The notes under the pieces were generated by a model. It was not told the DNA's origin. It did no database searches and worked only from the letters and a program-made list of their open reading frames with translations. From DASRBN01 sp035294305 (GTDB lineage: Bacteria; Chloroflexota; Ktedonobacteria; Ktedonobacterales; Ktedonobacteraceae), in assembly GCA_035294305.1 (NCBI GenBank), contig DATGLD010000036.1, positions 18,051 through 82,050 of the forward strand: a stretch of DNA of 64,000 nt, in the 5' to 3' direction. This document shows, piece by piece, positions 11,501-18,309 of the stretch. The position numbers and the translations under genes are program-made. Within the stretch, counting starts at the first letter, position 1, and every line of letters starts with the position of its first letter.

Positions 11501-11798
11501 AGGCATCGTGCACACCACGGCAATACTACTTGGGGGGATCTTTGGCGCAATCCTTGCCATTATAGCCATACCCGCCTTGATTGTGGTCAACATTCCTGCC
11601 GGTGGCTCGTTCGGCAACGTGAGCAACACCCAGTTTTACACGTTACAGCAAGTTTTGCCTCCACACATTATCATTCCCTCGTCATTAAGCGTTATTCTCA
11701 TTGCCTTGCTTGCCATTGTCGTCGTTGTCCTCTCAACGATGATCCGGGTGAGCTTACGACCGGCGCCTGGTCGTCTATTACGAGTGAGTGAGGATTAA
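5547..11798 (+). CDS. Giant tandem-duplicated FtsX/MacB-type ABC transporter permease
   Basis: Membrane protein of 2083 residues built from two homologous halves (about 1-1030 and 1075-2083). Each half has an N-terminal membrane anchor, a large extracytoplasmic MacB_PCD-like domain and two FtsX-type membrane domains. The diagnostic cytoplasmic loops occur four times: LLIERQSHAIVLLRSRGAST (about residue 398), SWLSVRSRLNQFVALRALGA (about 902), ILVERQAQAIAVLRSRGASG (about 1432) and SWLSVRTRLHQFVVFRSLGA (about 1952). Most FtsX/LolC/MacB permeases are 400-850 residues long and dimerise, so this fusion probably supplies both subunits of one transporter. No ATP-binding subunit lies within 20 kb on either side. 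The linker (about 1040-1070) is unusual: Gly/Gln/Ala-rich and encoded by a hairpin repeat. Substrate unknown; lipoprotein, lipid or peptide export are family options. Confidence 0.9.
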   Translation: MYRPSRQSSQASIIFNRLISVAALALWRWRRHWFLLLLTFVGMLAATALACILPLLTLVFQTTALHDTLTASPLASELTLHTQVTGLSSHTLYPIYQSGGTPFEDNLAPYLQGQPRLEIETPEFSIIAPEETQLRTPLRLYGNPINEITSHVILQQGRLPASTSQDIEVALTPDTASALHVRVGSVITVVSNFSVVPVRGASAAALQQSFCSIAPGKDTTPVTSQDTYCQRFKLHVVGIFEVKPNDSFWHGENFHPQSYETRIHYAALASNESLLAALDSAATTHSADTVYFLQGYFGSLSWYYYLNPSHISLDNLDDLIAQLAATQEAVNQASSFALLYQLPLVQGFNVTGSVLSTYAVPGSLESFRSSIAIARIPIFILTLQIICLLLFFTAIMTELLIERQSHAIVLLRSRGASTGQIFASHITQNLVLCIFALIAGPLLAYLGAVSIAQHVLPAINQDAIKVLTNDPLTALWNVRWYALAIAGSIIIVSIAALYRASRIYAPALRRESGRAAARPLWQRLNLDLVAAIIALTGYGVALYLADIGGLLDAQTQALVSAPIGLIAPVFLLLAAILLFLRITPALLRLASRLLARGRGAVPMLAMTQLSRSPRQSVRMIMLLALATAFAIFTLSFSASQTQRATNLANYAAGADFSGSIPSTAPAYPVNIETQRYRNIRGVLYASVGTVAEESVGDLNNLYLLDVQAIDPGTFAQATIWNPQNSSQPLSSLLTQLAARRNIAIQQHVIPAIVDAQTWNRLGLHVGESFFVHQNGTLTDNIRYIAIAEVQAIPTLTDLEIVNGQQFGKMIVDYQTFSALEKRLYGFEPSANHVWLHTSDDPTAIAHVRSVLQSSNLYLNYLQDRRAMMSNLQNEPFYLNLIIVLSLGVIAALLLALIADLLASWLSVRSRLNQFVALRALGATPRQVTGVMAFEQTLVYLTALCLGTAFGILLALTVVPTLLLSTPSAIPGDANSMTSMFIQQLIPAQIEFPWTLGIAFAVLVMLCAAAVMIMAWVALRPSMSSTLRLDEDQPPLAVLREVGTVGQGRAAAVGQGQAAVPTGLATQVRTVSRPAGLSFIVLASGQARRTWLLLVTTGIGITAAIVMVCAIPLFSEVMTTAGLQTTLNSTPGGSEFTLDALAPGLSTSVVQNIQQQLDPYLQARIGSYAHQPVLFSIKETGFIYAAPNTPNSYNPLNIFATSMEQASSHLTLLQGRLPREAGDVLEVLLTAPTAQNLHAKVGSILDLQFEQTSHFKDIATNNFTSEKLKVRVVGLFKVNAVNDYIWHGNTLQAIPGNEYSAASAIAPIGAFLAAFDHLAASLHTNAVFTANAFELLWDYRLEISHIAYNQYTDLADRLTTLQEDIQNKYGAIASTSFPYLSQASIYDPAPGSFTMLDVLESYLNRVDVFRVPAAILALQMIGMILVFISLTADILVERQAQAIAVLRSRGASGGQIAATLITQGIAIGIVALVIGPPLALVIVSAIALRLLGPQAQAIISLVMSGPMQVILSVSWYAVGTALVVILALALLFRRAANMNILSLRQATARSSRTTVWQHLRLDGGAAIIALTAFGLSLYLTRLGNQLDLGTKTLVQAPLTIIASIFFIFAIMVLFLRFFPLLLRLGTWIVIRGRGAVSVLALTQMARSPRYTLRTILLPAFAIAFVIFTLIFNASQAQRVIDIANYEVGADFSGDIPPDANNLTLQDEMAVYRAIPGVTSVTLGYTTQGFVAGSYPSIPVQVMAVDAATYAHTAIWNPQNSSQSLTVLMKQLLTLRSQSANSNIIPVIVDAAAASRLHLTLGSLLNVVINNQAFNPMYCQVVALVQHIPSINNSASTSSASNDTSPVGLLMDYQTYFTTYGKSSKRLASYAPPVPPAPPTPFNHIWLRVSDSPAAVVQVRAAVQTKYLYLNNLLDRHALIDELNNDPLSRNLTSFFILGTITTLLLALLGDFLASWLSVRTRLHQFVVFRSLGADPRQVIGMLTWEQGIVHTTAILLGGIFGAILAIIAIPALIVVNIPAGGSFGNVSNTQFYTLQQVLPPHIIIPSSLSVILIALLAIVVVVLSTMIRVSLRPAPGRLLRVSED
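8671..8733. repeat. Dispersed hairpin repeat inside the permease linker, copy 2
   Basis: GGGACA (8708-8713) and TGTCCC (8720-8725) form a stem around AGCCGC, followed by TACAGG. A degenerate second unit precedes it (GGGACAGTAGGGCAGGGACG then AGCCGCAGCAG, 8670-8700). The loop and 3' flank match the repeat at 275-304. It is translated in frame as the VGTVGQGRAAAVGQGQAAVP linker between the two permease halves. Confidence 0.55.
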
Positions 11799-11804
11799 TG
11801 AGAT

Positions 11805-11848
11805 GACGATAATATTGGCGACTGATTCTTAGCCTCAATGTTATCGTC
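11805..11848. terminator. Hairpin between convergent permease and GlsB-like genes
   Basis: GACGATAATATTG (11805-11817) pairs with CAATGTTATCGTC (11836-11848) with one mismatch over 13 bp, starting 6 bp after the permease stop. It could end transcription from both sides, but no clear U-tract is present. Confidence 0.45.
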
Positions 11849-11912
11849 ACCGGGACGAAAGCGAAAGAGACTGTTATGGGATGTAAATCTCGCGTTCTCA
11901 GGACGCCGGAAA

Positions 11913-12251
11913 CTAAAGCCAGCGTCTACGAGGTCGGCGCACATAGCCACCACGCCTATAGTAATAGCGAGAATAGTAGCGGTGTGCGTGGTGATAGGCA
12001 AAAGCGCTCCAGATGAAAACCAGAATCGCAGCGGCGATAATGGACGTGATCAAGGGAACGCCGTTCAAAGTTGGCTCCCCAACGATGTGGACATGAAAGA
12101 CTCCCACCACCAGGAAAATGGCAATAAAGCCCAGCACGATCGCTCCCACCAGGCCAAATGGCGTGCGCCTCCGGGCGATCAATTCGCCAACGAAACCAAC
12201 AATTGCGGCGATAATCAACCAGATAATCAGATCTCCAAGCGTGATTACCAT
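11913..12251 (-). CDS. GlsB/YeaQ/YmgE-type (transglycosylase-associated) membrane protein
   Basis: Small membrane protein of 112 residues. The first three quarters hold three hydrophobic helices with the GlsB/YeaQ signature: LIIWLIIAAIVGFVGELIAR, a Gly-rich second helix (LVGAIVLGFIAIFLVVGVF) and IITSIIAAAILVFIWSAF-like third helix. The extreme C-terminus is Tyr/Arg-rich (YYSRYYYRRGG, RRPRRRW), a basic tail not usual in the family. ATG at 12251 is chosen because AAAGGAGGAG lies just upstream; an upstream in-frame start at 12305 would add 18 unlikely residues. The family is stress-induced in several bacteria; its biochemical role is unknown. Confidence 0.8.
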   Translation of the reverse strand: MVITLGDLIIWLIIAAIVGFVGELIARRRTPFGLVGAIVLGFIAIFLVVGVFHVHIVGEPTLNGVPLITSIIAAAILVFIWSAFAYHHAHRYYSRYYYRRGGYVRRPRRRWL

Positions 12252-12348
12252 AGAAATTGCTCCTCCTTTCAGTCGCCAAAAACTCACATGAGTTTTACTA
12301 CACACTACCTACACGAAGCACAAGCATTTTCATATACAAAACACGTCT

Positions 12349-13176
12349 TTATTTCGTGGCCTGATAAGCCCGCTGATGCTTCTCCGCCTGCTTCCTGGCA
12401 AGCCGATCTCGTATCCAATCGAAGGTGTGATTATACAAAAAGATCAGCAACGAGAGGAAAATGGCTCCGGAGAGATAGCCGCCCAGCACATCGGTTAACC
12501 AGTGAGAACCCTCGAGAATACGCGAATAACCTATCACAGCGATGATCACGAATGCCACGAGCTGGAATGGAATCAGTATCCAGCGATAACGCCAATGACG
12601 AACCGGGGGAGTGAAGCTGAGGTACAATAGCATGCCATAGAAGACCAGATCATTCTCAGCGTGACCGGACGGAAAGCTGTGATACGGTTCCGGCATGTAG
12701 ACATGAATGAGCGGCGAACTGGGCCGGGGTCTCCCTACAAGCAAACTGGCCAGACCGTTGAGACCATCCATGATACCGGTTCCTACAGAGACAAAGATGC
12801 CGGCCATAAACCAGCGCACCGCCGCTTTGCCCAGACGCCAGGCAATAATGCCAATCAGCATCAGGATCACAAACCATGATATGTACTCAATAAGGGAAAC
12901 AAGTGGATCATTCATGAGGCTTGCGAAGGTGAGCACAGCCATAAAGCCCGCCCACAAATGAAGATGCTGGATAGTAATCGTGGTTTGCAGATCAAAAGGC
13001 CATGGCGCGGGATGAAAATGAACGATTACGCAGGCTAGCACAAAAATCACTACAGCAATACCCCAGAGCGCATACTGGAAAATGCGCGAGTTGCGCTCAT
13101 CCTCCTGTTCTCCACTATGAGGGATTGCTGCTGGGGCATTGGATTGCAATCCTCTGGGATTCGTCATACTGGACAT
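12349..13176 (-). CDS. PAP2-family membrane phosphatase
   Basis: Membrane phosphatase of 275 residues with about six transmembrane helices. The acid phosphatase motifs are present: VGRPRP (motif 1; the usual leading Lys is replaced, the region reading LASLLVGRPRP), FPSGHAEND (motif 2, with the His general acid) and SRILEGSHWLTDVLGG (motif 3, SR-x5-H-x3-D). Likely substrates are lipid phosphates such as undecaprenyl pyrophosphate or phosphatidate. ATG at 13176 has GGAGG upstream; the longer frame from 13260 has none. The unusual motif 1 is worth noting, although Lys is the least conserved residue of that motif in distant members. Confidence 0.85.
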   Translation of the reverse strand: MSSMTNPRGLQSNAPAAIPHSGEQEDERNSRIFQYALWGIAVVIFVLACVIVHFHPAPWPFDLQTTITIQHLHLWAGFMAVLTFASLMNDPLVSLIEYISWFVILMLIGIIAWRLGKAAVRWFMAGIFVSVGTGIMDGLNGLASLLVGRPRPSSPLIHVYMPEPYHSFPSGHAENDLVFYGMLLYLSFTPPVRHWRYRWILIPFQLVAFVIIAVIGYSRILEGSHWLTDVLGGYLSGAIFLSLLIFLYNHTFDWIRDRLARKQAEKHQRAYQATK

Positions 13177-13418
13177 CGCTTCTCCTCCAATCGTATTTTC
13201 CGCTTGCTTTATGTAGATACACGTGGGGATTAGCTTAACAGGATACAAAGAGTAATCCACTATACGCTCTGCGCAACCTCCTCATCATCCGACGCCGCAT
13301 CATAGCCGATTCTGGTGGTGAAACCTCATTAAGTTGTCCGGCTTGAAAGCTTGGCTTGCCAAAGATAGAAAGCAGCAGGGTTAGATCACGATGCGCAAGA
13401 TCACAGTGAACCAATAGA

Positions 13419-14033
13419 TCATTCTTTGGAGCGCGCCCTCACGACAAGGTATCCTAACCCTCCAACAGTGGCAGCGAGTACGGCTGCGCCAATAAGAAGT
13501 GGCGATCCCATCGTAGGTGTTGGCAGTGGCGGAGCTGGAATAAGGGCCTTTTCTTGAGGGCTGGACACGTGCCGGCGCGCAATTTCAAGCTTCAGGCTCG
13601 CCTCCCCTTTTCCCATGGCCCAGCGATGATTGGCGGAAAAAATCGGTTTGATCAGGAAAGAGAAGTAACGTAAAAGTGGCTTCTCGGCTTTAATCTTCCA
13701 GTCGTAGACAACATTCACCCAGGGGCCATCCTGTTCAAATGTCCAGATGCCGCGCCCATCAAAATCACCCCATGCAACTAAGGTAAAGCCATCTTCGCGT
13801 ACTTCCGTGACACGAAAGTCCCAGCGGAGCGTGTAAGGCAGCCAGCCCTTCGTGTACAGGCTGACCACTTTACCCAATCCATGCTCACCGCCTGGTTCGA
13901 GTACTTTCACATCCAGGTAAACTGAAGGCCACCAGCGCACAAGGTCGGCGGCATCAGCTAGAACCTCCGAAACTTCCTTTACCGTACTCTGCACCCGCCA
14001 CCTGGTAATAAAGTGATACTCGTTGCTTGCCAT
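13419..14033 (-). CDS. SRPBCC-family protein with C-terminal membrane anchor
   Basis: Protein of 204 residues. Residues 1-150 form a START/SRPBCC (polyketide cyclase/dehydrase-like) domain, recognised by the TRWRVQSTVKEVSEVLADAA opening, the WWPSVYLDVKVLEPG loop and TFEQDGPWVNVVYDW strands. A Pro-rich linker (PAPPLPTPTMG) leads to a single C-terminal hydrophobic helix (LLIGAAVLAATVGGLGYLVV) with a basic end, so the domain is probably tethered to the membrane. The start at 14033 has AAGGAG 6 nt upstream. The ligand is unknown. It is divergent from the second SRPBCC gene. Confidence 0.78.
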   Translation of the reverse strand: MASNEYHFITRWRVQSTVKEVSEVLADAADLVRWWPSVYLDVKVLEPGGEHGLGKVVSLYTKGWLPYTLRWDFRVTEVREDGFTLVAWGDFDGRGIWTFEQDGPWVNVVYDWKIKAEKPLLRYFSFLIKPIFSANHRWAMGKGEASLKLEIARRHVSSPQEKALIPAPPLPTPTMGSPLLIGAAVLAATVGGLGYLVVRARSKE

Positions 14034-14132
14034 CGTAAGCTCCTTCTCATTGGACCAATTCAACTTCTATGGTCGAGATATATACAGCTTACGCAAGCAA
14101 AGAATTTTGGGATTACTCCTGGCAACATTCGC

Positions 14133-14161
14133 TTGACATAGAACACAGTTTCCAGTATAGT
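14133..14161 (+). promoter_or_regulatory. Sigma-70-type promoter
   Basis: TTGACA (14133-14138), a 17-bp spacer and TATAGT (14156-14161), about 94 bp upstream of the ATG at 14255. Nearly consensus in both hexamers and spacing. Confidence 0.7.
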
Positions 14162-14254
14162 CAGTTCAGCAAAACCTGGTCAGCGGCATATGTGAGTAAA
14201 CGTATCAAAGATTTCGGAAAACACTACCATTTTATCGCTCGAGGAGAAGCCTCT

Positions 14255-14710
14255 ATGAACACTATCATCACCCATTCCGCCCGGCTGCACTGCAACACTC
14301 ATCGCGCCTTCGAAATGTTCACCTTGAACCAGAATCTCGAAGCGTGGCTGACAAATTACGCTGAGATCGAACCTGTCGCGGGAGGCAAATATGAACTCTA
14401 CTGGGACACAGCCAACAAAACGCGTAACAATACGCATGGCTGCAGGATCACAGCCATCGAGCCGGATAAATATCTCTGCTTTGAATGGAAAGGCCCCTCG
14501 GAGTTCGAGGGTTTCATGAATAACGCCGACCCCCTTACCCATGTAACAGTTTTCTTCATTCCTTGCGACGAGGTCTTAACACCCTGCACGGACGTTTATC
14601 TTGTTCACTCCGGCTGGGGCAGCTCGCCCGAATGGGAAAAAGCCAGGAACTACTTCGTGCGCGCCTGGGATATAGCATTTGATCAGCTTGAAGCGAGGAT
14701 AAACGGTTAG
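14255..14710 (+). CDS. SRPBCC/AHSA1-family protein
   Basis: Cytoplasmic protein of 151 residues with the Aha1-C/SRPBCC fold. Typical elements are the opening HSARLHCNTHRAFEMFT, the LEAWLTNYAEIEPVAGGKYE core and the late HSGWGSSPEWEKARNYF helix with W-x3-FD-like ending (WDIAFDQLEAR). ATG at 14255 is chosen for GAGGAG upstream; the frame is open further 5' but that stretch carries a near-perfect promoter, so the longer version is unlikely. Function is unknown beyond binding a hydrophobic ligand, which is a family-level expectation. Confidence 0.8.
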   Translation: MNTIITHSARLHCNTHRAFEMFTLNQNLEAWLTNYAEIEPVAGGKYELYWDTANKTRNNTHGCRITAIEPDKYLCFEWKGPSEFEGFMNNADPLTHVTVFFIPCDEVLTPCTDVYLVHSGWGSSPEWEKARNYFVRAWDIAFDQLEARING

Positions 14711-14728
14711 GAGAACCTGAGAATTTTA

Positions 14729-16021
14729 TCAGGCAGTCTCATTACCGGTCGTACTAACCCTATTGACCGGCATTTCACTTTGCTCTTCGTGCGCCGGCCT
14801 GGTTGGTGGCTCAGCGAGTCCAAATCTTGCCAGGCCCGCTATACCAACGCCCACCATGATGGACGCACAAAGAGCAATTCCTGCAGCCACCTCCACGACC
14901 GTGAATAGTGGAACGGCCAGCAACAAACCTAGCGAAGCTCCCGCATTTTCGAGCATCGCCAGCAGGCTATAGATCTTTCCTATTTGATTGGATGGCAGAT
15001 CAGTCTGTATCATCGTCAACAGCATGATATCGCCCATGGGGCCACCAACTGCTGCCAGAGCCGAACCCAACAATGCTAGCGGCAGCGAAGGCGCGAAAGC
15101 CAGCAAGAAAAATCCGACGCCCAGAACCAGCTTCCCTACGAAAATTGTCATAACCCGCCTATGGATGGTCAAACTACCAATGACCAGATTGCTCAGAACA
15201 TTGCCCACTCCATAAGCGCCGACAATCAGACCATAGGCACCAACATTGCCCCCCAGCATGCGCGCAGCTAATAATGGGACACCGACAGTAAAACCGGTAC
15301 CCCAGGCGACACTGATAATGCCAAGACTTACGAATATCCATGCCAGGCAACGATGAGCGCGTACCAGGCGCATCGCTCCCCTTATCTCTTGCGATACACC
15401 CTTGATGCCATTTCCTATCTCCCTATTCCGCTCAGGCTTCCAGGCAAAGTGCCGCCCCAACGAAAATACTGCCAGCGCGGAGATGACAAAACTGATCGCG
15501 TCCAGCGTAAAGAAATGGGCAAGGGGCAAGAAAATGATTAATACTCCCGCAAGGCTGGGACCGAGGGCGCGAGCCAGCCGCCTCGTTATATCCATCAGCC
15601 CGTTAGTGGCCTGCAATATCTGCGTATCTCCAGTCAGCGCGGGCAGACTGGCCTGAAGAGTTGGATCGAATAAGGCTCCTAGACCGCCCACGATGACTGC
15701 CACCACGACCAGGTGCCATAGTTGCAATATTCCGGTCAACGCCAGGATGGGCAGGATTCCAACAGCCACTGCGCGTAACACATCCACCACCATCATCGTC
15801 GTGCGGCGATTCCAGCGATCCGCATAAACACCACCAAACAGGCCAAAGAGTAGCATCGAACCGGTTTCCGCTGCCGCCACAATGCCTGCCGCGCTCCCGG
15901 CCACCTTGACCGCGATCCACATCACGGCAATCAAATAGAAAAAATCGCCCATTGCTGAAAGCACCTGGCTCGACCAGAGAATGGCGAGGTGACGTAAGCG
16001 CAGCACTTTTAGAAAACTCAT
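14729..16021 (-). CDS. MFS transporter
   Basis: Membrane permease of about 430 residues with roughly twelve hydrophobic helices. The loop 2-3 motif GLFGGVYADRWNRRTTMM is the classic MFS A motif of drug/H+ antiporters, and the general pattern resembles the MFS_3/enterobactin-exporter-like group. ATG at 16021 is supported by GGGAGAG upstream. It is transcribed divergently from the LysR regulator at 16150, with 128 bp between start codons, which suggests that regulator controls it. Substrate unknown; a small drug-like or secondary metabolite efflux role is inference. Confidence 0.87.
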   Translation of the reverse strand: MSFLKVLRLRHLAILWSSQVLSAMGDFFYLIAVMWIAVKVAGSAAGIVAAAETGSMLLFGLFGGVYADRWNRRTTMMVVDVLRAVAVGILPILALTGILQLWHLVVVAVIVGGLGALFDPTLQASLPALTGDTQILQATNGLMDITRRLARALGPSLAGVLIIFLPLAHFFTLDAISFVISALAVFSLGRHFAWKPERNREIGNGIKGVSQEIRGAMRLVRAHRCLAWIFVSLGIISVAWGTGFTVGVPLLAARMLGGNVGAYGLIVGAYGVGNVLSNLVIGSLTIHRRVMTIFVGKLVLGVGFFLLAFAPSLPLALLGSALAAVGGPMGDIMLLTMIQTDLPSNQIGKIYSLLAMLENAGASLGLLLAVPLFTVVEVAAGIALCASIMVGVGIAGLARFGLAEPPTRPAHEEQSEMPVNRVSTTGNETA

Positions 16022-16149
16022 GATCTCTCCCTGCTCCTTCTGTTCTGGCCTATAGCCTTGTCTAAAGTGTAAAGGAGGAATGAGCATAGTACAAGCCGAT
16101 AGCTGCTATAATTGTTATCGAATTTTTCTATAGATGAAAGGAACGAGCA

Positions 16150-17052
16150 ATGGATAGAGATCAGTTACAAGCCTTCGAACGCATTGTGCGCGACGGCAGC
16201 TTCAGCCGGGCCGCACGGACATTGAACATCACGCAGCCTACAATCAGCGCACGTATTCAAGCGTTGGAGCAAGAGGTAGGAGGTCAACTCTTCACCCGCG
16301 CAGGACGGAAGGTAACGCTCACTGAAAGGGGTGAGAGTTTCTTGCCATATGCTCGCCGCGCCCTGGAAGTGCTGGCTGAAGGCGTCGAGGTAGCGCAATT
16401 GACCCAGGAGGGCAAACGCGGTCGCGTCACGGTCGGGACTATCGAATCGCTGGCAGGAGGGTTCCTGGCATCATCCATTGCAAGCTTCCACGATACTCAC
16501 CCAAAGGTGGATTACTTTGTGCGTACAGGCCATAGCGACCAGGTAGTGGAAATGCTCTATGATGGTGTAGTGAAACTGGGTCTGATAAGCTGGCCTTTTT
16601 TCAATCCTGATTTGATACCAGTGCTGCGCTTTCGCGAGCCACTCGTACTGGCCGTGCCGGCAGGTAGCTCTCTGATAGGAAGAGGAGCAGTAACGCTAGA
16701 GGAGGCACAACGAGCAAAAGGCCACCTGCTGAAAGTCCAATGGCAATGGGGACCAGCTGTGAACACGACATTATTGCGCATTACCGAGCAGATGAGTCCG
16801 ATGGTAGAACTGCCCTTTGAAACGGTACGTCATCTATTGCTCGATGGTATCGGAGCAGCATTCCTCACCCGCGCATTGGTGGCAGAGGATTTGAAGTCAG
16901 GACGGCTGGTAGAGGTTGAAGTGGCCGATGTGCCACCGGTTTACAGGGAAAGCGCCCTGGTCCACCTGGCACATCGAGGCCCTCTCAATGCGGTGCTGGC
17001 CGATTTTGTAGAGGTGATGCGGGAGGAGGCGGGAGAGCTCTGTATCCGTTAG
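16150..17052 (+). CDS. LysR-family transcriptional regulator
   Basis: Regulator of 300 residues. The N-terminal winged helix-turn-helix is clear (QLQAFERIVRDGSFSRAART then QPTISARIQALEQEVGGQLF), followed by a periplasmic-binding-like effector domain (about 90-295). GAAAGGAACGAG precedes the ATG. Upstream, 16100-16135 holds AT-rich inverted segments (ATAGCTGCTAT and TTCTATAGA) that could be LysR boxes, and a TATAAT at 16107-16112. The divergent MFS gene is the likely target; the inducer is unknown. Confidence 0.92.
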   Translation: MDRDQLQAFERIVRDGSFSRAARTLNITQPTISARIQALEQEVGGQLFTRAGRKVTLTERGESFLPYARRALEVLAEGVEVAQLTQEGKRGRVTVGTIESLAGGFLASSIASFHDTHPKVDYFVRTGHSDQVVEMLYDGVVKLGLISWPFFNPDLIPVLRFREPLVLAVPAGSSLIGRGAVTLEEAQRAKGHLLKVQWQWGPAVNTTLLRITEQMSPMVELPFETVRHLLLDGIGAAFLTRALVAEDLKSGRLVEVEVADVPPVYRESALVHLAHRGPLNAVLADFVEVMREEAGELCIR

Positions 17053-17118
17053 ACTTAGAGAGGAAGCTCATTTGCCACCCCCTATTTCCTACTTATGTAT
17101 CGATGGTTAGCTCATCCG

Positions 17119-18231
17119 TTACAGCCGTGGATCAACAGGCTCACTTTCAAGCGCCAGCACGCCAAAAACGCACTCATGCACTCGGCGCAGGGGTTCTCCG
17201 CGCACAAAACGCTCCAGGGCCTCGACGCCAAGAGAAAACTCGCGCAGGGCCAGCGAACGTTTTGCGCCTAATCCGCGTTTGCGCAGTTGTTCTAGATTCT
17301 GCGGAATGCTGTACTCAGGACCGTAGATGATACGCAGGTATTCCGGCCCGCGGCATTTGAGGGCGGGCTGTACGATTCCTCGCTTGCCTCTCACAAGGAA
17401 ATCCAGCGGCTTGACCACCATTCCTTCGCCGCCGCGCCCGGTCAGTTCTCGCCACCAGGCAATGCCCTCTTCAATGCTTGCCGCACCGGTGATATCCACA
17501 ACTTTGAATGGCGTAGCGAGCAGCAGCGCTTCATCAGCACGGCAGATCTCGGCAAGCGTCTCCATATGCCAGGCGTGATCCTTGTTCGTATAAACTTTGC
17601 CCTGTGTCGCCAGCAGGTGAAACGGGGCAAGTTTGAGGTCGGTCACGGCATATACGGGCCAGCAATACCGTCGATAGGCATTGACATACTGTGTGACGAG
17701 CTTTTGCTTGTTGCGATAGGTCGCCAGCAATTCTTCAACATCGCGGCCCTGTTCTGCTGCCAGTTCGAGGCCTGCCACTGCATCACCTGTTGCGGCGCGT
17801 GCGGCAGAGCCGACGGAGGCATACTGCTGGAGCAGCAGCGCCTGGGCCTTAACCGACCAGGGCATCAGTGGGCGATGATGGTTACGCTCCTGACAAACCT
17901 TCTCGGGCAGGTTGAACACAATTGCTACGGGCAGGCAATGATACTCACGCGCCAGCGTGAGCAACGGTTTACGGGCCTCCGACTGAACGTTCGTCGCATC
18001 GATCACTGTCAGCTTTCCCGCAGCCAGGCGTTTAGCGGCAACGAAGTGCAGTACCTCGAAAGCATCCTTGGTAGCGCTCTGGTCATTTTCATCATCCGAG
18101 ACCAAGCCTCTACAAAAATCCGATGAGAGGATCTCAGTACTTTTAAAGTGTTTATGGGCAAAAGTTGACCTGCCGGAACCTGAAGGCCCGATGAGGATCA
18201 CCAGTGAAAGCTCAGGAATCGTAATATTCAT
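17119..18231 (-). pseudogene. pnkp: Pnkp RNA-repair enzyme with internal deletion
   Basis: Bacterial Pnkp normally has a 5' kinase, a central metallophosphatase and a C-terminal adenylyltransferase, about 850 residues in all. Here only 370 residues remain. Residues 1-117 carry the kinase P-loop GPSGSGRST and the D-x-T-N region (IDATNVQSEARKPLL). From about 121 the sequence jumps to the distal ligase: MPWSVKAQALLLQQYASVG, GGEGMVVKPLDF (ligase motif IV, about 268-275) and ALKCRG (motif V, about 288), ending VLALESEPVDPRL. The whole phosphatase and the proximal ligase with the nucleotidyl-lysine motif are missing, in frame. It follows hen1 by 78 bp, the usual operon order. Loss of function is likely; a minimal kinase is possible. 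Confidence 0.8.
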
Positions 18232-18309
18232 GACAGGTAACGCATCCTTAACCGCAATAGCAGATTATGTAAGATTTCCCTACCCAACCAACTTATCTTT
18301 TAGCATGTA

